From: Iris pallida
Taxonomy: Eukaryota > Streptophyta > Magnoliopsida > Asparagales > Iridaceae
Direction: 5' to 3'
DNA length: 64,000 nucleotides
NCBI GenBank assembly: GCA_029216955.1
Contig: JANAVB010003400.1
Location: 15,791,371-15,855,370 of the forward strand
The notes under the pieces are model-generated. The model was not told where the DNA came from and made no database searches. It saw only the letters and a program-made list of their open reading frames with translations. The position numbers were made by a program, and so were the translations under genes. Below, one piece after another: positions 46,257 to 59,817 of the stretch. Position 1 is the stretch's first letter. Each line of letters starts with the position of its first letter.

Positions 46257-49200
46257 TGTGAGCACCTGAATTTCGGGTTGATTTTTTTTATTTTTATTTA
46301 TTTTTTGATTGATTTTAATTTCAATAAATATTTTATTCTGTTATTTATCTTTAAGTGCACTTTCCCGTGCCATTGATAATTGGAGTGTCAGTGATGTTCA
46401 ACTCTGGAAATCTTCTTCACGAGTTTGGGAATGGACATGATTACCTTCCTGATGGTATATAGTGTCCCACTCAAACTTGTTTCCTTGTGCTCTTTTTGCT
46501 TCGCTGAACTTCGGGTCGAATTAGGCCGTTTGATTATTAATTAATTTTCCCACTCTTTTCCTTGATCATTTTTAGCACGTTACCGTGACTTTTAATTTTG
46601 GAGCGCAAGACCAGTCAGTTTCTTGAAACCAACTTCTCATGCAAGATCTACTCGAGACGCTCGTCACCCATGACCTTCGTGTCCCACTCAGACACGCCAT
46701 CTTGTGCTCCATTTGCTTCGCACAACTTTCCCGACACGTGACCCGATTTTATTTCACCCCACGGCGTCACATTTATTTTCCAACTTGATTTGTGGGTCCC
46801 CTGTCGACCAAAACCTGTCAGCCCGAACTATGAACATGGCCCATATTGAGCCTACTACCCGTCCGCCACTTGTGTCCCATTTATTAGAATCTCCATGTGC
46901 TACTTATTTGTCCATGATCATTAACGCCTAATTTTAATTCGATTATTGCATCATGTTCGATTTTGGATCCAATCCGGCTCCATCGAGTCCAGCCCAGCTC
47001 CATGTTGCTCTCCATCGTGACGCCCTCATATTTTCCTGCCCAAAAATATCTAGTATTCTCCTACATACTTTTCTATATTTATTGGAATTTTCTATTGATA
47101 TTAATTCCCATAGGAATGACATTTTTCCCTCCAATCAAATCTAGCCATTGATTTCTCATTTAATCCTCACCATCAAATTCCCCATAGCAGCCAACACTCC
47201 CCAAGACACACATGGCCGGCCCTAAATTTGAAAAAACATCTTTTTCTCTCTTTCCCTATCTCTTCTCTCTCTTCAATTATTAGTATACATCTCTCTCTCT
47301 CTCACTTTCTATTATTTCCTACACCAAAACTCAACAACAACAACAAACCCGACAGCAGCTCCTCCCCCATACTACTCCATGCCCGACCTCCCTCTCCTTC
47401 CACTAGCCGACGACCCCAGCCCCACTCCAGCGTGGCGAGCCACCCCCTCCACCGGCCGTCGGCCACGCGCACCACCGCTCCTTCTCTCCTCCTCCTTCAT
47501 CTCATCGTTCCGCCACCACCACTTCGCCACAACCGCCGCCACCACCTTCGTTCTGCCACCACCACGCGACGCCTGGCCGCCCCCGACGAGTCCTCGTCGG
47601 CCGAGCTGGCCGCGCGCAGCCCCGCGCGAGCCCGGCCAGCACAGCGGCTCCAAGGAGCAGCCATGGGCGCACGGCGCGCGCTCGTACGGGCTTCGCCGCC
47701 GCCGCCGCCGGCCGCCGGCCGCCGTGGTCCTCGGCGACCACCCCTTGGGTGCGCCCCACCCTGGCCTGTCCTTCCACGACGGCCACCGTCCTCCGGGATG
47801 CGCCGTCGAGGCGATTCGTGCGTTTTGTACGACGTCCCGTCGTGACGAGCTCGGAAACGATGCTGAAATTGTGCCCCGTCGCAGTAACTTCGTACGCATT
47901 TTCTCGGAAATCTGACCGTTGGATCGGCGATTTCTTCGCTCCGTCACAATCTCGGTATAACCACCCTCATCCCTGTCAATTTTGTCCGTTAATTTTATCG
48001 TTTGATACATCAAAACCGGCCACCAAGTTGACCGTTTAAATTGTATTAATTTTGGACAGTTTCGCGGGGCCAACTTCGTCAGCTTGTATCTTCTCCACCG
48101 TAGCTCCTTTTGGCGTGCTACTAGTTTCTGTGCGAAGGTGGTATAACCCTCTTACTACCCCTCCAGTTTCGTTTCATTGTGAGCTTGTTTGATTGGTTGA
48201 ATTCGACGCCAAAGTTGGCCGTCCGAATTCGTAATTTCCAACTTGTAAAATTCTATTTTTGAACACGGGACTCCAGATTTCATTTCTGACACCACCATTA
48301 GACTTGTGGCGTCGTTCTGGCATATTTTCATATAAAATTTGTTAGATTTGGTGAACGTGGGCCCTGGCACGTTTTTCGGTGTAAAGTGGGTCCTACATTC
48401 TGGTTCAATGGGACTTTTTGACGCTGGCTCATCGGAATCCAATTCCGGATATACCGTTGAGTTCATATCATCATTCTGGACTCGTTGACATATAATTTGC
48501 TAGGTTTTGGTGGACATTGGATCCGGCACGTATTTCGGTGCAAGTCGGATACCAATATCCGGGTCAACGGGTCAAATTGAGATCGGCTCATCGGAATCTA
48601 ATTCCGAAGATACCATTGAGTTCGTATCATCATTCTGGACTCGTTGACAGGTAGTTTGCTGAGTTTTGAGAACATTGGCTCCGGCACGCATTTCCGTGCA
48701 AATCGGAATTCTAAGTTCTGGTCAACGGGCCAAATTGAGATCGGGTCAACGGAATCCAATTCTGGAGATACCGTTGGGTTCGTATCGTCATTCTGGTTTC
48801 GTGGACATATAATTTGTTATAATTTATAGACTTGTTTTCTTGCACGTTTTTCGGTGCAAAACGGCTCCGATACGGACACCGTTTTGACCCGAAATTACCT
48901 TTTTGCCCTTGTGTCCAAATTGGACCGTTGGGTAGGCTATCCTAGCTAATTTGACCATTCTGGACACGTTGGCGATGTTTATTTCATCGTCCGACAATAT
49001 TTGTTGATAATTTCTCTGAGTTTAACCTTTTTATAATTAATTAATAATTAATTCATATAATGTTCGTATTTCGGGATTAGTACAACGAAACTGAGATCAG
49101 CCAATTCCAGTGATCTCATATCGCTGAAATTGACAAGTAGGACACGTGGATCACTATAATAAGATTATCAACCTTACCGATAATCTTCTTATCTCGATTT

Positions 49201-50579
49201 GCGTGTCGCAAGTTTCGACGTACAAATAACGAAGTACACTTTATATTAGACTAGAATTGACCCTGTTTGACCAGAGTTGACCAGTTGACCCAAAGTCAAC
49301 TGTAAGTCAACACTTGACCTAGTTTGACTAGATTATTGACCGAAGTCGACCTAGAGTTATTTTGACTTAGAAGAACCTAGAATAATGTAGATTGATTATA
49401 GAGATTTATTTATTACAACTTAAATACCTTGTAACCTGTGTTGCTTTAAATAGGACTCTGTGGCTTCAGCCGGACCCCCTATACTTATCAGCTGTTTAGG
49501 TTATCAGGCGAGTACATTCTCTGATCATTTCATATCCTGCTTAGAATTATTTTCCTGCATTAAATTATTTTAATTGATACTGGCACGTTGGTCATACGGA
49601 TTAGTACAATATGGATCCCATCCTGAGATATTATCCCTTCAGGGAGCATCGGGTACTCTATGTTCTGTGCGTTTCACTTACATAGCGTATCATATGCTTC
49701 TTTGGTTCTTTGATTACTTGTGACATATACCCTTATGATCACAGAGTCTCCTAGAATCTCTTATCCCATTTACTGGGTATCCTAGAATCTCCTAGAATCC
49801 CCATTTTTGGGACTACTATGTACCACCCTTCGGGGGTTATTACACAGAATCATAACGTAACCTGGTTGGATCCTTGTGTATTAATTGGGGGTACGGGGGA
49901 GTATAAATAGCCATGTGAACAATTCCAAAGTAGAATAGCCATGTACGCCTCTTTAGTATAGCCATGTACAATCAAGCCGTTCACATGTCGACTTTGTGAT
50001 CTAAATCACTAGTCACTGGTAGCTCTTTACTTATAGTAGATATTTCTATTACAGTTCTCTCTCTCTGTTTACCTACTGCATTTTTTCAGTATCTATATCT
50101 TACTTTACTGCATGATTAAGTTTCTAACCTGCTATGAACTGTTGAGATGTACTGTACTCGCTCCTGTCCTGACTGGACCCGTTGATAAATTTTACAGATA
50201 GCCTGGAGGTGCCTGCTAGCCTAGAGGAGACACATTAGAGGATGTTTAGATAGTTATTTCACTTGTCTGGAGTTGTATTTGATTTGTGGATTACTGTATT
50301 TGGGTTTTGAGTTGTATTTCTGGGTTATGTATCTTAGACACTTAGAATTCTATCTCCTGCATCTCTTTTGGATTTTGTGTTTTATCTATCCTTATCATGC
50401 TCTACCTTAGATGTGATTGAGACTGTATCTGCTATGTCATCCCCATTTGGGGAGTATATACTGCTTAGCATTATATTGTTAGATAATATAACCTAGGACA
50501 GCGTTCTACCGTCGACACTGCGGCGTAGGCTGGGCGTTGTTACGTTCTCGTACCCTAACAGTGGGTGCGGGTCGTGACA
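46257..50579 (+). repeat. 5' LTR of the second LARD
   Basis: 4323 bp. GC-rich leader-like zone at about 47390-47830, a 158-bp tandem repeat at 48366-48900, a TTGACC-rich block at 49255-49380, and end GCGGGTCGTGACA. Confidence 0.92.
48366..48900. repeat. 158-bp tandem repeat, about 3.3 copies
   Basis: The GGCACG(T/C) TTTCGGTGCAA phase marker recurs at 48366, 48525, 48683 and 48841, with GATACCGTTGAGTTCGTATC-type words inside each unit. The same array is at about 55340-55870 in the 3' LTR. One related unit occurs inverted at about 800-960. Confidence 0.85.
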
Positions 50580-50606
50580 CATTTTTAGTGGTGGTCCATG
50601 CAGGTT
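50580..50606 (+). other. Primer-binding region of the second LARD
   Basis: CATTTTTAGTGGTGGTCC then ATGCAGGTT, as after the other 5' LTRs in this window. Confidence 0.5.
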
Positions 50607-53234
50607 GAGTTTATGTAGTGGTATTCGAACTAGAGTACCACTACAGCCTGCACTAGGAATAGGATATATTTTGAAGGTACTCAATCACAGTTATAAACCC
50701 TTGAGAGATTCCTGGGACGACCCTTGAGAATCTTATTTTAACTTCGATTTGAAAACTCTTTTTCTTTTGATTTGATTTATTTTTACTTTCTGTTGTTAAA
50801 TTTGATTTTGATGGATGATTGTTGAATTTTGAATTTTGATGATAGCTGTTGCATCCGAGTTTGTATTTTGATTGATTTTGTTCATTTTTGAATTTGAAGT
50901 TCGTTGATAAATTTGAGTTAATTTTTGGGTATTCATTGTTGATTTAATTTAATTTTTGGCAAGATAAAATTACATGGGCTAGGTCATCTGAGTCTTGGAA
51001 TCTAGTCTTCTATAGTCACATTAGCCAGCATGGTGAGGACATATAGTCTGACTCTGGATATATTTCTCGGGTGTGAGAATTTAAGGTTTTTGCAGCCAAG
51101 CTAGCGGCACCGCAAAAATGTTAAATACCATGATTCTAGGGATATGTGCATAAGTCAAGGACTCTGTGATTATCGTAGCCTTGCTTACTAGTATGACGAG
51201 GATTTAGAGTACCATGATTTGGATAGACGCATATGATTATCAGATTGTACTTTAAATATTTTTTTGAACATATATTCTCTACTTTTGTTTCAGTCATTCA
51301 AAAAAAAAAGAATTATTGTTGTTTTGTTTTGTTTCGCTTCTCCTTGTTTAACTTGTGAGTAGCTTTAGCTGTTTTTATGAACCTCGTGCAACTTCTTACT
51401 ATAAATTTCCTTCATAATACAATAAATCGATGATTTGCTAAAGGCCTCATGTTGGATTTGATAATTTATCTCTGGATTTCAAAATGGTTCTTCCTTTAAA
51501 CAGATAAGCAGAATAGATTTTATTGTTATTTTTTCTTGCTATTATTATTGTGTTAATAATAATAATAATGATAATAAAACTGTCTTGATTTCGTCAATCA
51601 CCTACTTGCAATTTTGGTAGGAATCTAAATGTTAGTCTTAACGTAGAACTAAATTTTTGGGACATGAGAATATATGAGTATATATATATATATAGTGGAC
51701 ACTTGCCTGACACGTATGCATGCTACCCTTTGATTTCCACCTATCTGAATACCTATTAATATGTTGTTGATGTGAAATTTTCAAAACCCTAATATTTCTG
51801 ATTCTCTGCTTTTCCTAGCTTAACTCGTAATTTAAATATAAAATTTCATGATAACAGTTTTGTTTATATCACTGCACATGTATGTATGTACAAGGTTTCG
51901 ATTTTTAGAGAAATTGGTTAAGTTATGTTAAATTCGTCAAATCTAAGACTGTGTACATATTAACCCTTAATACTGAATTCCAAATGTTTAGTTCAAATTG
52001 CTATTTATTTTCTTAAATATAATATTTAGAGCTGTGTACATTGTTGTATGTAGGGATATAAATTTAGGTTTCATATTCTCACATGTTAGTTCGTGATAAA
52101 CATTGAGTTGGTTTTGATGTGCAAATTTCTCCAAAATCCTGAAAACTGAATACATGTTAATATTTTTACATTGATTTCAAATGTTTAGTTCGATTTCAGA
52201 TTTAACATGTAATATTGAACTGTATGCGTAGATAAATGTATTGATAGTATGTTAGGGTTTCATTTCTATCATGCTAGGATGTATTGGGAGCATTGAAATT
52301 AGTTGTGATGTTTTAAACTCCTAAATTTTGAAATTGCATTATGTTAATATTATCCTGGTTTAAGTGTTAGCTTATTTTCAGATTTTTTTTTATGTAAATG
52401 TTGAACTAAAACTGGGTTTAACCTTCAATACTAAGCTATAACCCGGTACAAGGACACACACACACACCCTAACTTAGTATACACTATCATGTAACCTAAC
52501 CCTTCCCCTCTATGTTATGATCATATACCTGTATAGATATATATAGAGCTTAGACATACATGTTATAATGTATATAGATACATAACTAAATCTCTACCTC
52601 TTTATATATATGTATGTATATGGTTAAGCCATGCATGTTAGGAGTAAATGAATTGTGTATTATAGATTGTTTAACCAATATGCCATGATTAGTGTAACTT
52701 GATAGCCGTTGTTTTGAAATCCAAATCCTCCTCTACACTTTCATGTATATTCACGTACACCCACGCCTACTATCTAACCATATGAACATGTCCCCATTAC
52801 ACAATGCTAGCTTTTTCCTCTCTAACGCTCTCTATATATATTGTGATTGGATTTCAATGCAAGTGATTTTCAATTCCTTAATTTTGAATTTGATTTTCTG
52901 TACCCTTTTAGATGATTGGTGGTTACCTTCTTTATTTTTTTTATGAGTACCAGTTTTCATATAGGATGGTAGACCGCCATACAGTTTTGATGATTTGTTA
53001 TTTCTGTAACTTTTCTAGTTACCACACTAGATTGCTTGTGTGTTTTGATACCCTATGACCGTTTTGGTTTAGCATGACTAGTATACCTAGATGAGACTTA
53101 CCCTACCACCGTATACCATGACCCTATATGACGTCCCTTTTTGATGGTAAGTTTTATTTAAGTTCTGGGACTGATTATGGGGGTTTGACCTAGAAGGAGT
53201 ATGGACATTTTAATTTCGATGACGAAATTTTTAT
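50607..53234 (+). other. Second LARD internal region, non-coding
   Basis: 2.6 kb of AT-rich sequence with no protein domain. Short AAT, TA and CA microsatellites occur (for example 51550-51580, 52455-52470). The last 40 bases keep ATTTCGATGACGAAATTTTT. Confidence 0.65.
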
Positions 53235-53247
53235 AAGGTGGGTAGGA
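53235..53247 (+). other. Second LARD polypurine tract
   Basis: AAGGTGGGTAGGA directly before TGTGAGCACC. Confidence 0.65.
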
Positions 53248-56200
53248 TGTGAGCACCCTAAATTTCTGGTTGTTTTTTTTATTTTTTTTATTTTCTGATT
53301 GATTTTAATTTAAATAAATATTTTATTCTGTTATTTATCTTTAAGTGTACTTTCCCGTGCCATTGATAATTGGAGTGTCAGGGATGTTCAACTCTGGAAA
53401 TCTTCTTCACGAGTTTGGGAGTGGATAGGATTACCTTCCTGATGGTATATAGTGTCCCACTCAAACTTGTTCCCTTGTGCTCTTTTTGCTTCGCTGAACT
53501 TCGGGTCGAATTAGACCGTTTGATTATTAATTAATTTTTCCACTCTTTTCCTTGATCCTTTTTAGCACGTTACCGTGACTTTTAATTTTGGAGCGCAAGA
53601 CCAGTCAGTTTCTTGAAACCAACTTCTTATGCAAGATCTACTCGAGACGCTCGTCACCCATAACCTTCCTGTCCCACTCAGACACGCCATCTTGTGCTTC
53701 ATTTGCTTCGCACAACTTTTCCGACATGTGACCCGATTTTATTTCACCCCACGGCGTCACATTTATTTTTCAACTTGATTTGTGGGTCCCCTGTCGACCA
53801 GAACCTGTCAGCCCCAACTATGGATATGTCCCACATTGAGCCTACTACCCGTCTGCCACTTGTGTCCCATTTATTGGAATCCCCATGTGCTACTTATTTG
53901 CCCATGATCATCAACGCCTAATTTTAATTCGATTATTGCATCATGTCCGATTTTGGATCCAATCCGGCTCCATCGAGTCCAGCCCAGCTCCATGTTGCTC
54001 TCCATCGTCCCTCATATTTTCTTGCCCAAAAATATCTAGTATTCTCCTACATATTTTTCTATATTTATTGGAATTTTCTATTGATATTAATTCCCATAGG
54101 AATGACATTTTTCCCTTCAATCAAATCTAGCCATTGATTTCTCATTTAATCCTCACCATCAAATTCCCCATAGCAGCCAACACTCCCCAAGCCACACATG
54201 GCCGGCCCTAAATTTGAGAAAACATCTTTTTCTCTCTTTCCCTCTCTCTTTTCTCTCTTCAATTATTAGTATACATCTCTCTCTCTCACTTTCTATTATT
54301 TCCCACACCAAAACTCAACAACAACAACAAACCCGACAGCAGCTCCTCCCCCATACTACTCCATGCCCGACCTCCCTCTCCTTCCACTGGTCGACGACCC
54401 CAGCCCCACTCCGGCGTGGCGAGCCACCCCCTCCACCGGCCGTCGGCCACGCGCACCACCTCTCCTTCCCTCCTCCTCCTTCATCTCATCGTTCCGCCAC
54501 TAGCACTTCGCCACAACCGCCGCCACCACCTTCGTTCCGCCACCACCATGTGGCGTCTGGCCGCCCCCGATGTGTCCTCGCCGGCCGAGCTGGCCGCGCG
54601 CAACCCCGCGCGAGCCCGGCCAGCTCAGCGGCTCCAGGGAGCAGCCATGGGCGCACGGCGCGCGCGCGTGCGGGCTTCGCCGCCGCCGCCGCCGGCCGCC
54701 GTGGTCCCCGACGACCACCTCCTGGGTGCGCCCCACCCTGGCCTGTCCTTCCATGATGGCCACCGTCCTCCGGGACGCGCGGTCGAGGCGATTCGTGCGT
54801 TTTGCACGACGTCCCGTCGTGACGAGCTCGGAACTGACGCTAAAATCGTGCCCCGTCGCAGCAACTTCATGCACATTTTCGCAGAAATTTGACCGTTGGA
54901 TCGGCGATTTCTTCACTCCGACGCAATCTCGGTATATCCACCTTCATCCCTGTCAATTTTCGTCCGTTAATTTTATCGTTTGATACATCAAAACCGGCCA
55001 CCAAATTGACCGTTTAAATTGTATTAATTTTGGACAGTTTCGCGGGGCCAACTTCGTCAGCTTGTATCTTCTCCACCGCAGCTCCTTTTGGCGTGCTACC
55101 GGTTCCTGTGCGAAGCTGGTATAACCCTCTTACTACCCCTCCAGTTTCGTTTCATTGTGAGCTTGTTTGATTGGTTGAATTCGATGCCAAAGTTGGCCAT
55201 CCGAATTCGTAATTTTCAACTTGTAAAATTCTATTTTTGAACACGGGACTCCAGATTTCATTTCTGACACCACCATTAGACTTGTGGCGTCGTTCTGGCC
55301 TGTTTTCGTATAAAATTTGTTAGATTTGGAGAACGTGGGCCCTGACACATTTTTCGGTGCAAAGTAGATCCCACATTCTGGGTCAACGGGACTTTTTGAC
55401 GTCGGCTCATCGGAATCCAATTTTGGATATACCGTTGAGTTCGTATCGTCATTCTGGACTCGTTGACATATAATTTGCTAGGTTTTGGTGGACATTAGAT
55501 CCGGCACGTATTTCGGTGCAAGTCGGATACCAATATCCGGGTCAACGGGTCAAATTGAGATCGGCTCATCGGAATCCAATTTTGAAGATACCATTGAGTT
55601 CGTATCATCATTCTGGACTCGTTGACAGGTAGTTTGCTGAGTTTTGAGAACATTGGCTCTGGCACGCATTTTCGTGCAAACCGGAATTCCAAGTTCTGGT
55701 CAACGGGCCAAATTGAGATCGGGTCAACGGAATCCAATTCTGGAGATACCGTTGGGTTCGTATCGTCATTCTGGTTTCGTGGACATATTTGTTATATTTT
55801 ATAGACTTGTTTTCTTGCATATTTTTCGGTGCAAAACGGCTCCGACACGGACACCGTTTTGACCCGAAATTATCTTTTTGCCCTTGTGTCCAAATTGGAC
55901 CGTTGGGTAGGCTATTCTAGCTAATTTGACCATTCTAGACACGTTGGCGATGTTTATTTCATCGTCCGACAATGTTTGTTGATAATTTCTCTGAGTTTAA
56001 CCTTTTTATAATTAATTAATAATTAATTCATATAATGTTCGTATTTCGGGATTAGTACAACGAAACTGAGATCAGCCAATTCCAGTGATCTCACATCGCT
56101 GAAATTGACAAGTTAGACACGTGGATCACTATAATAAGATTATCAACCTTACCGATAATCTTCTTATCTCGATTTGCGTGTCGTAAGTTTCGACGTACAA

Positions 56201-57582
56201 ATAATGAAGTACACTTTATATTAGACTAGAATTGACCCTGTTTGACCAGAGTTGACCAGTTGACCCAAAGTCAACTGTAAGTCAACACTTGACCTAGTTT
56301 GACTAGATTATTGACCGGAGTCGACCTAGAGTTGTTTTGACTTAGAAGAACCTAGAATAATGTAGATTGATTATAGAGATTCATTTATTACAACTTGAAC
56401 ACCTTGTAACCTGTGTTGCTTTAAATAGGACTCTGGCTTCAGTCGGACCCCTATACTTATCAGCTATTCAGGTTATCAGGCGAGTACATTCTCTGATCAT
56501 TTCATATCCTGCTTAGAATTATTTTCCTGCATTAAATTACTTTAATTGATACTGGCACGTTGGTCACGCGGATTAGTACAACATGGATCCCACCCTGAGA
56601 TATTATCCCTTCAGGGAGCATCGGGTGCTCTATGTTCTGTGTGTTTCACTTACATAGCGTATCATATGCTTCTTTGGTTCTTTGATTACTTGTGACATAT
56701 ACCCTTATGATCACAGAGTCTCCTAGAATCTCTTATCCCATTTACTGGGTATCCTAGAATCTCTTATCCCATTTACTGGGTATCCTAGAATCTCCTAGAA
56801 TTCCCATTTTTGGGACTACTATGTACCACCCTTTGGGGGTTATTACATAGAATCATAACATAACCTGGTTGGATCCTTGTGTATTAATTGGGGGTACGGG
56901 GGAGTATAAATAGCCATGTGAACAATTCCAAAGTAGAATAGCCATGTACGCCTCTTTAGTATAGCCATGTACAATCAAGCCGTTCACATGTCGACTTTGT
57001 GCTCTAAATCACTAGTCACTGGTAGCTCTTTACTTATAGTAGATATTTCTATTACAGTTCTCTCTCTTTGTTTACCTATTGCATTTTTTCAGTATCTATA
57101 TCTTACTTTACTGCATGATTATATTTCTAACCTGCTATGAACTGTTGAGATGTACTGTACTCGCTCCTGTCCTGACTGGACCTGTTGATAAATTTTACAG
57201 ATAGCCTGGAGGTGCCTGCTAGCCTAGAGGAGACACATTAGAGGATGTTTAGATAGTTATTTTACTTGTCTGGAGTTGTATTTGATTTGTGGATTACTGT
57301 ATTTGGGTTTTGAGATGTATTTCTGGGTTATGTATCTTAGACACTTAGAATTCTATCTCCTGCATCTCTTTTGGATTTTATGTTTTATCTATACTTATCA
57401 TGCTCTACCTTAGATGTGATTGAGACTGTATCTGCTATGTCACCCCCATTCGGGGAGTATATACTGCTTAGCATTATATTGTTAGATGATGTAACCTAGG
57501 ACAGCGTTCTACCGCCGACACTGCAGCGTAGGCTGGGCGTTGTTACGTTCTCGTACCCTAACAGTTGGTGCGGGTCGTGAAA
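53248..57582 (+). repeat. 3' LTR of the second LARD
   Basis: 4335 bp, colinear with the 5' LTR. It has one extra copy of the ATCTCTTATCCCATTTACTGG unit near 56760 and a terminal GTGAAA in place of GTGACA. Visible substitutions are more frequent than between the LTRs of the 17-29 kb LARD. Confidence 0.92.
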
Positions 57583-58167
57583 GGCCAGCTTCTGTACATC
57601 ATGAGGGACCGTCCAAGCGTCAGGCTTTCCAGCAAAGAGCACCGACGCCACCCTAGCAGACTTACCGTCCCCCTACACCACATCATGAGACCCCGCCAGT
57701 TAGAGCCCCAGGACCCCGACATCAGCAGCAGCAGCCGAAGGAAGCTATTTGTTCTTTCTGCGGAAGACCAGGACATGATTACTCCATCTGCAGGAAGAGG
57801 TTGAAGCAGTGCTTAGTTTGTGGGTCTGCCACCCATATGATACGGGAATGCCCAGTAGCCAAGGGACCTAGAGGACCGCTTCCGACTCAGCAGCAGAGGT
57901 TTGGACAGCATCTGCAGCAGCAAAAGGGATCTCAGGAGAAGATTTATAGCCTAGCCCTCGAGCCGGAGCCGGAGCAGGTTTTGGAGCCAGATTACTTAGC
58001 TGACGTCATCACATGTCATGTTTATTTGCATACTTTTCTAGCTGTATGTTTATTTGATTCTGGTGCATCTCATAGCTTCCTATCATTAGAGTTTATGCAT
58101 AAACACCATCTAGTACTATAGATGTTCTATTTTTTTAGTCGGGAGAGAGTTCAGGGGACGATTCATT
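57583..58167 (+). pseudogene. Gypsy gag end with two zinc knuckles, and protease
   Basis: Gag resumes in frame after the insertion (KRPASVHHEG). An in-frame TAG lies at 57654. Two adjacent CX2CX4HX4C knuckles follow: CSFCGRPGHDYSIC and CLVCGSATHMIREC. The protease with DSGASHSF lies at about 58057. A TAG at 58119 and a frameshift before 58168 break the protein. The protease would cut the polyprotein during particle maturation. Confidence 0.88.
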
Positions 58168-59817
58168 GTGACGCCACTCCCCGGTTATGATATTATATTG
58201 GGGATGGACTGGCTTAGCTATGCCCATGCATCTATAGACTGTCATGAGGGTAGTATTTTATTCAGTCCCCCAGGCACAGCACCATTCAGTGTCAGGAGGA
58301 CAGGGCCAGAGATCAGCCTAGAACCGAACTATTGTGCGACAGTTGGGGACGTAGCACCGCCACACCCTATCATCAGGGAGTTTATGGATGTATTCCCAGA
58401 GGATCTTCTAGGGCTTCCGCCTGACAGAGATGTGGAGTTCACTATAGATTTAGTGCCGGGTTCATCACCAGTATCCCGGGCTTGCTATAGAGTGAATCCC
58501 AAGGAGACAGTAGAGATGAAAGAGCAGATTGATGACCTGTTGAAAAAGGGTTTCATTCGATCCAGTGCTTCTCCATGGGGAGCGCCAGTGCTCTTTGTGC
58601 CTAAGAAGGATGGTACAGTCCGGTTATGCATTGACTACCGGGCCTTGAATGCCATCACCATCAAGAACAAATATCCTCTGCCCAGGATAGATGATTTGTT
58701 CGACCAGTTGAGCGGGGCGAAGGTGTTTTCCAGGATAGACTTGAGATCCGGGTACCACCAGGTGAAGGTTAGGGCAGCAGACATCCAGAAGACGACATTC
58801 AATACGAAGTACGGGCAGTACGAGTTTCTGGTGATGCCATTTGGTCTCACAAATGTGCCAGCTGTCTTTATGAACTTGATGAATAAGATATTTCACCAGT
58901 ATCTGGATAAGTTCGTCGTAGTATTTATCGACGACATCCTGATATACTCGAAGACGCCAGAGGAGCATGCAGAGCACTTGCGAATAGTTTTGGGGATTCT
59001 GAGGCAGGAGAGAGTGTTTGCCAAATTGCCGAAGTACGAGTTCTTTTTAGACCGAGTAGAGTTTCTCGGCCATGTAGTCACTGGAGATAGAATCTCGGTG
59101 GATCCCAAGAAGATTGCTGCATCTGAGACATGGAAGGCTCCGACGTCAGTTTCAGAGATCAGGAGCTTTCTGGGTTTAGCAGGCTATTATAGAAAGTTCG
59201 TCCAGGACTTTGCTAGGATAGCTGAACCCATGACGAAGCTGACGCAAAAGGACGCAGAGTACATCTGGTCAGAGGACTGCCAGGCAGCGTTTGAGGAGCT
59301 GAAGAGGAGGCTGACGATCGCTCCAGTTCTGACTTTACCTTCAGGTTCTGGAGGTTTCACCATTTACAGCGATACTTCTGGGAAGGGGCTAGGATGTGTC
59401 CTACAGCAGCATGGGAAAGTGATTGCTTATGCATCTAGGCAATTGCGGACTCATAAGCGGAATTATCCTACCCATGACTTAGAGTTAGCTGTGGTGATCT
59501 TTGCACTCAAGTTATGGAAACATTACTTATACGGAGAGCGTGTGGAGATCTTTACTGACCATAAAAGCTTGAAGTATGTGTTCACGCAGAAAGAGCTGAA
59601 CATGAGGCAAAGACGATGGTTGGAGTTGATGAAAGACTTCGACATCGATTTACAGTATCACCCTGGGAAGGCAAATGTGGTGGCGGATGCGCTGAGCAGG
59701 CATCCGATGGCATGGTACCTGATGATTGATCGGCATTTGCGAGAGGATCTGGAGAAGCTCGGTATCGAGCTAGTTCAACCAGGATCAGTGATACATTTGA
59801 CATTCAGTCAGGTTTGA
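58168..59817 (+). pseudogene. Gypsy reverse transcriptase and RNase H
   Basis: Open for 549 codons. It starts with the end of the protease ([11 protein letters not shown]), then the reverse transcriptase with [18 protein letters not shown], a FGLTN word (usually FGLTNAP) and the catalytic FIDDIL at about 58925. RNase H follows with a DTSGKGLG word (the family usually has DAS) and the TDHKSLKY and ADALSR motifs. A frameshift before 59817 ends it. The domains are recognisable, but the polyprotein as a whole is dead. Confidence 0.93.

Larger units (their letters stand above)
46257..57582 (+). mobile_element. Second non-autonomous long-LTR element in gag
   Basis: TGTGAGCACC to GTGAAA (GTGACA in the other LTR), with TSD GGCCG at 46252-46256 and GGCCA at 57583-57587 (one mismatch). 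LTRs of 4323 and 4335 bp enclose 2668 bp with no retroelement frame. A primer block and polypurine tract are kept, so this is a LARD-type element mobilised in trans. Its LTR is related to those at 3111-4768 and 34379-35870. Confidence 0.92.

Noticed and set aside
47228..48073. Long overlapping GC-rich frames on both strands (also at 54214-54983 and 41594-42165)
   Set aside because: They lie in the GC-rich leader-like part of LTRs, are Pro/Arg/Ala-rich in every frame, and shift between the two LTR copies.
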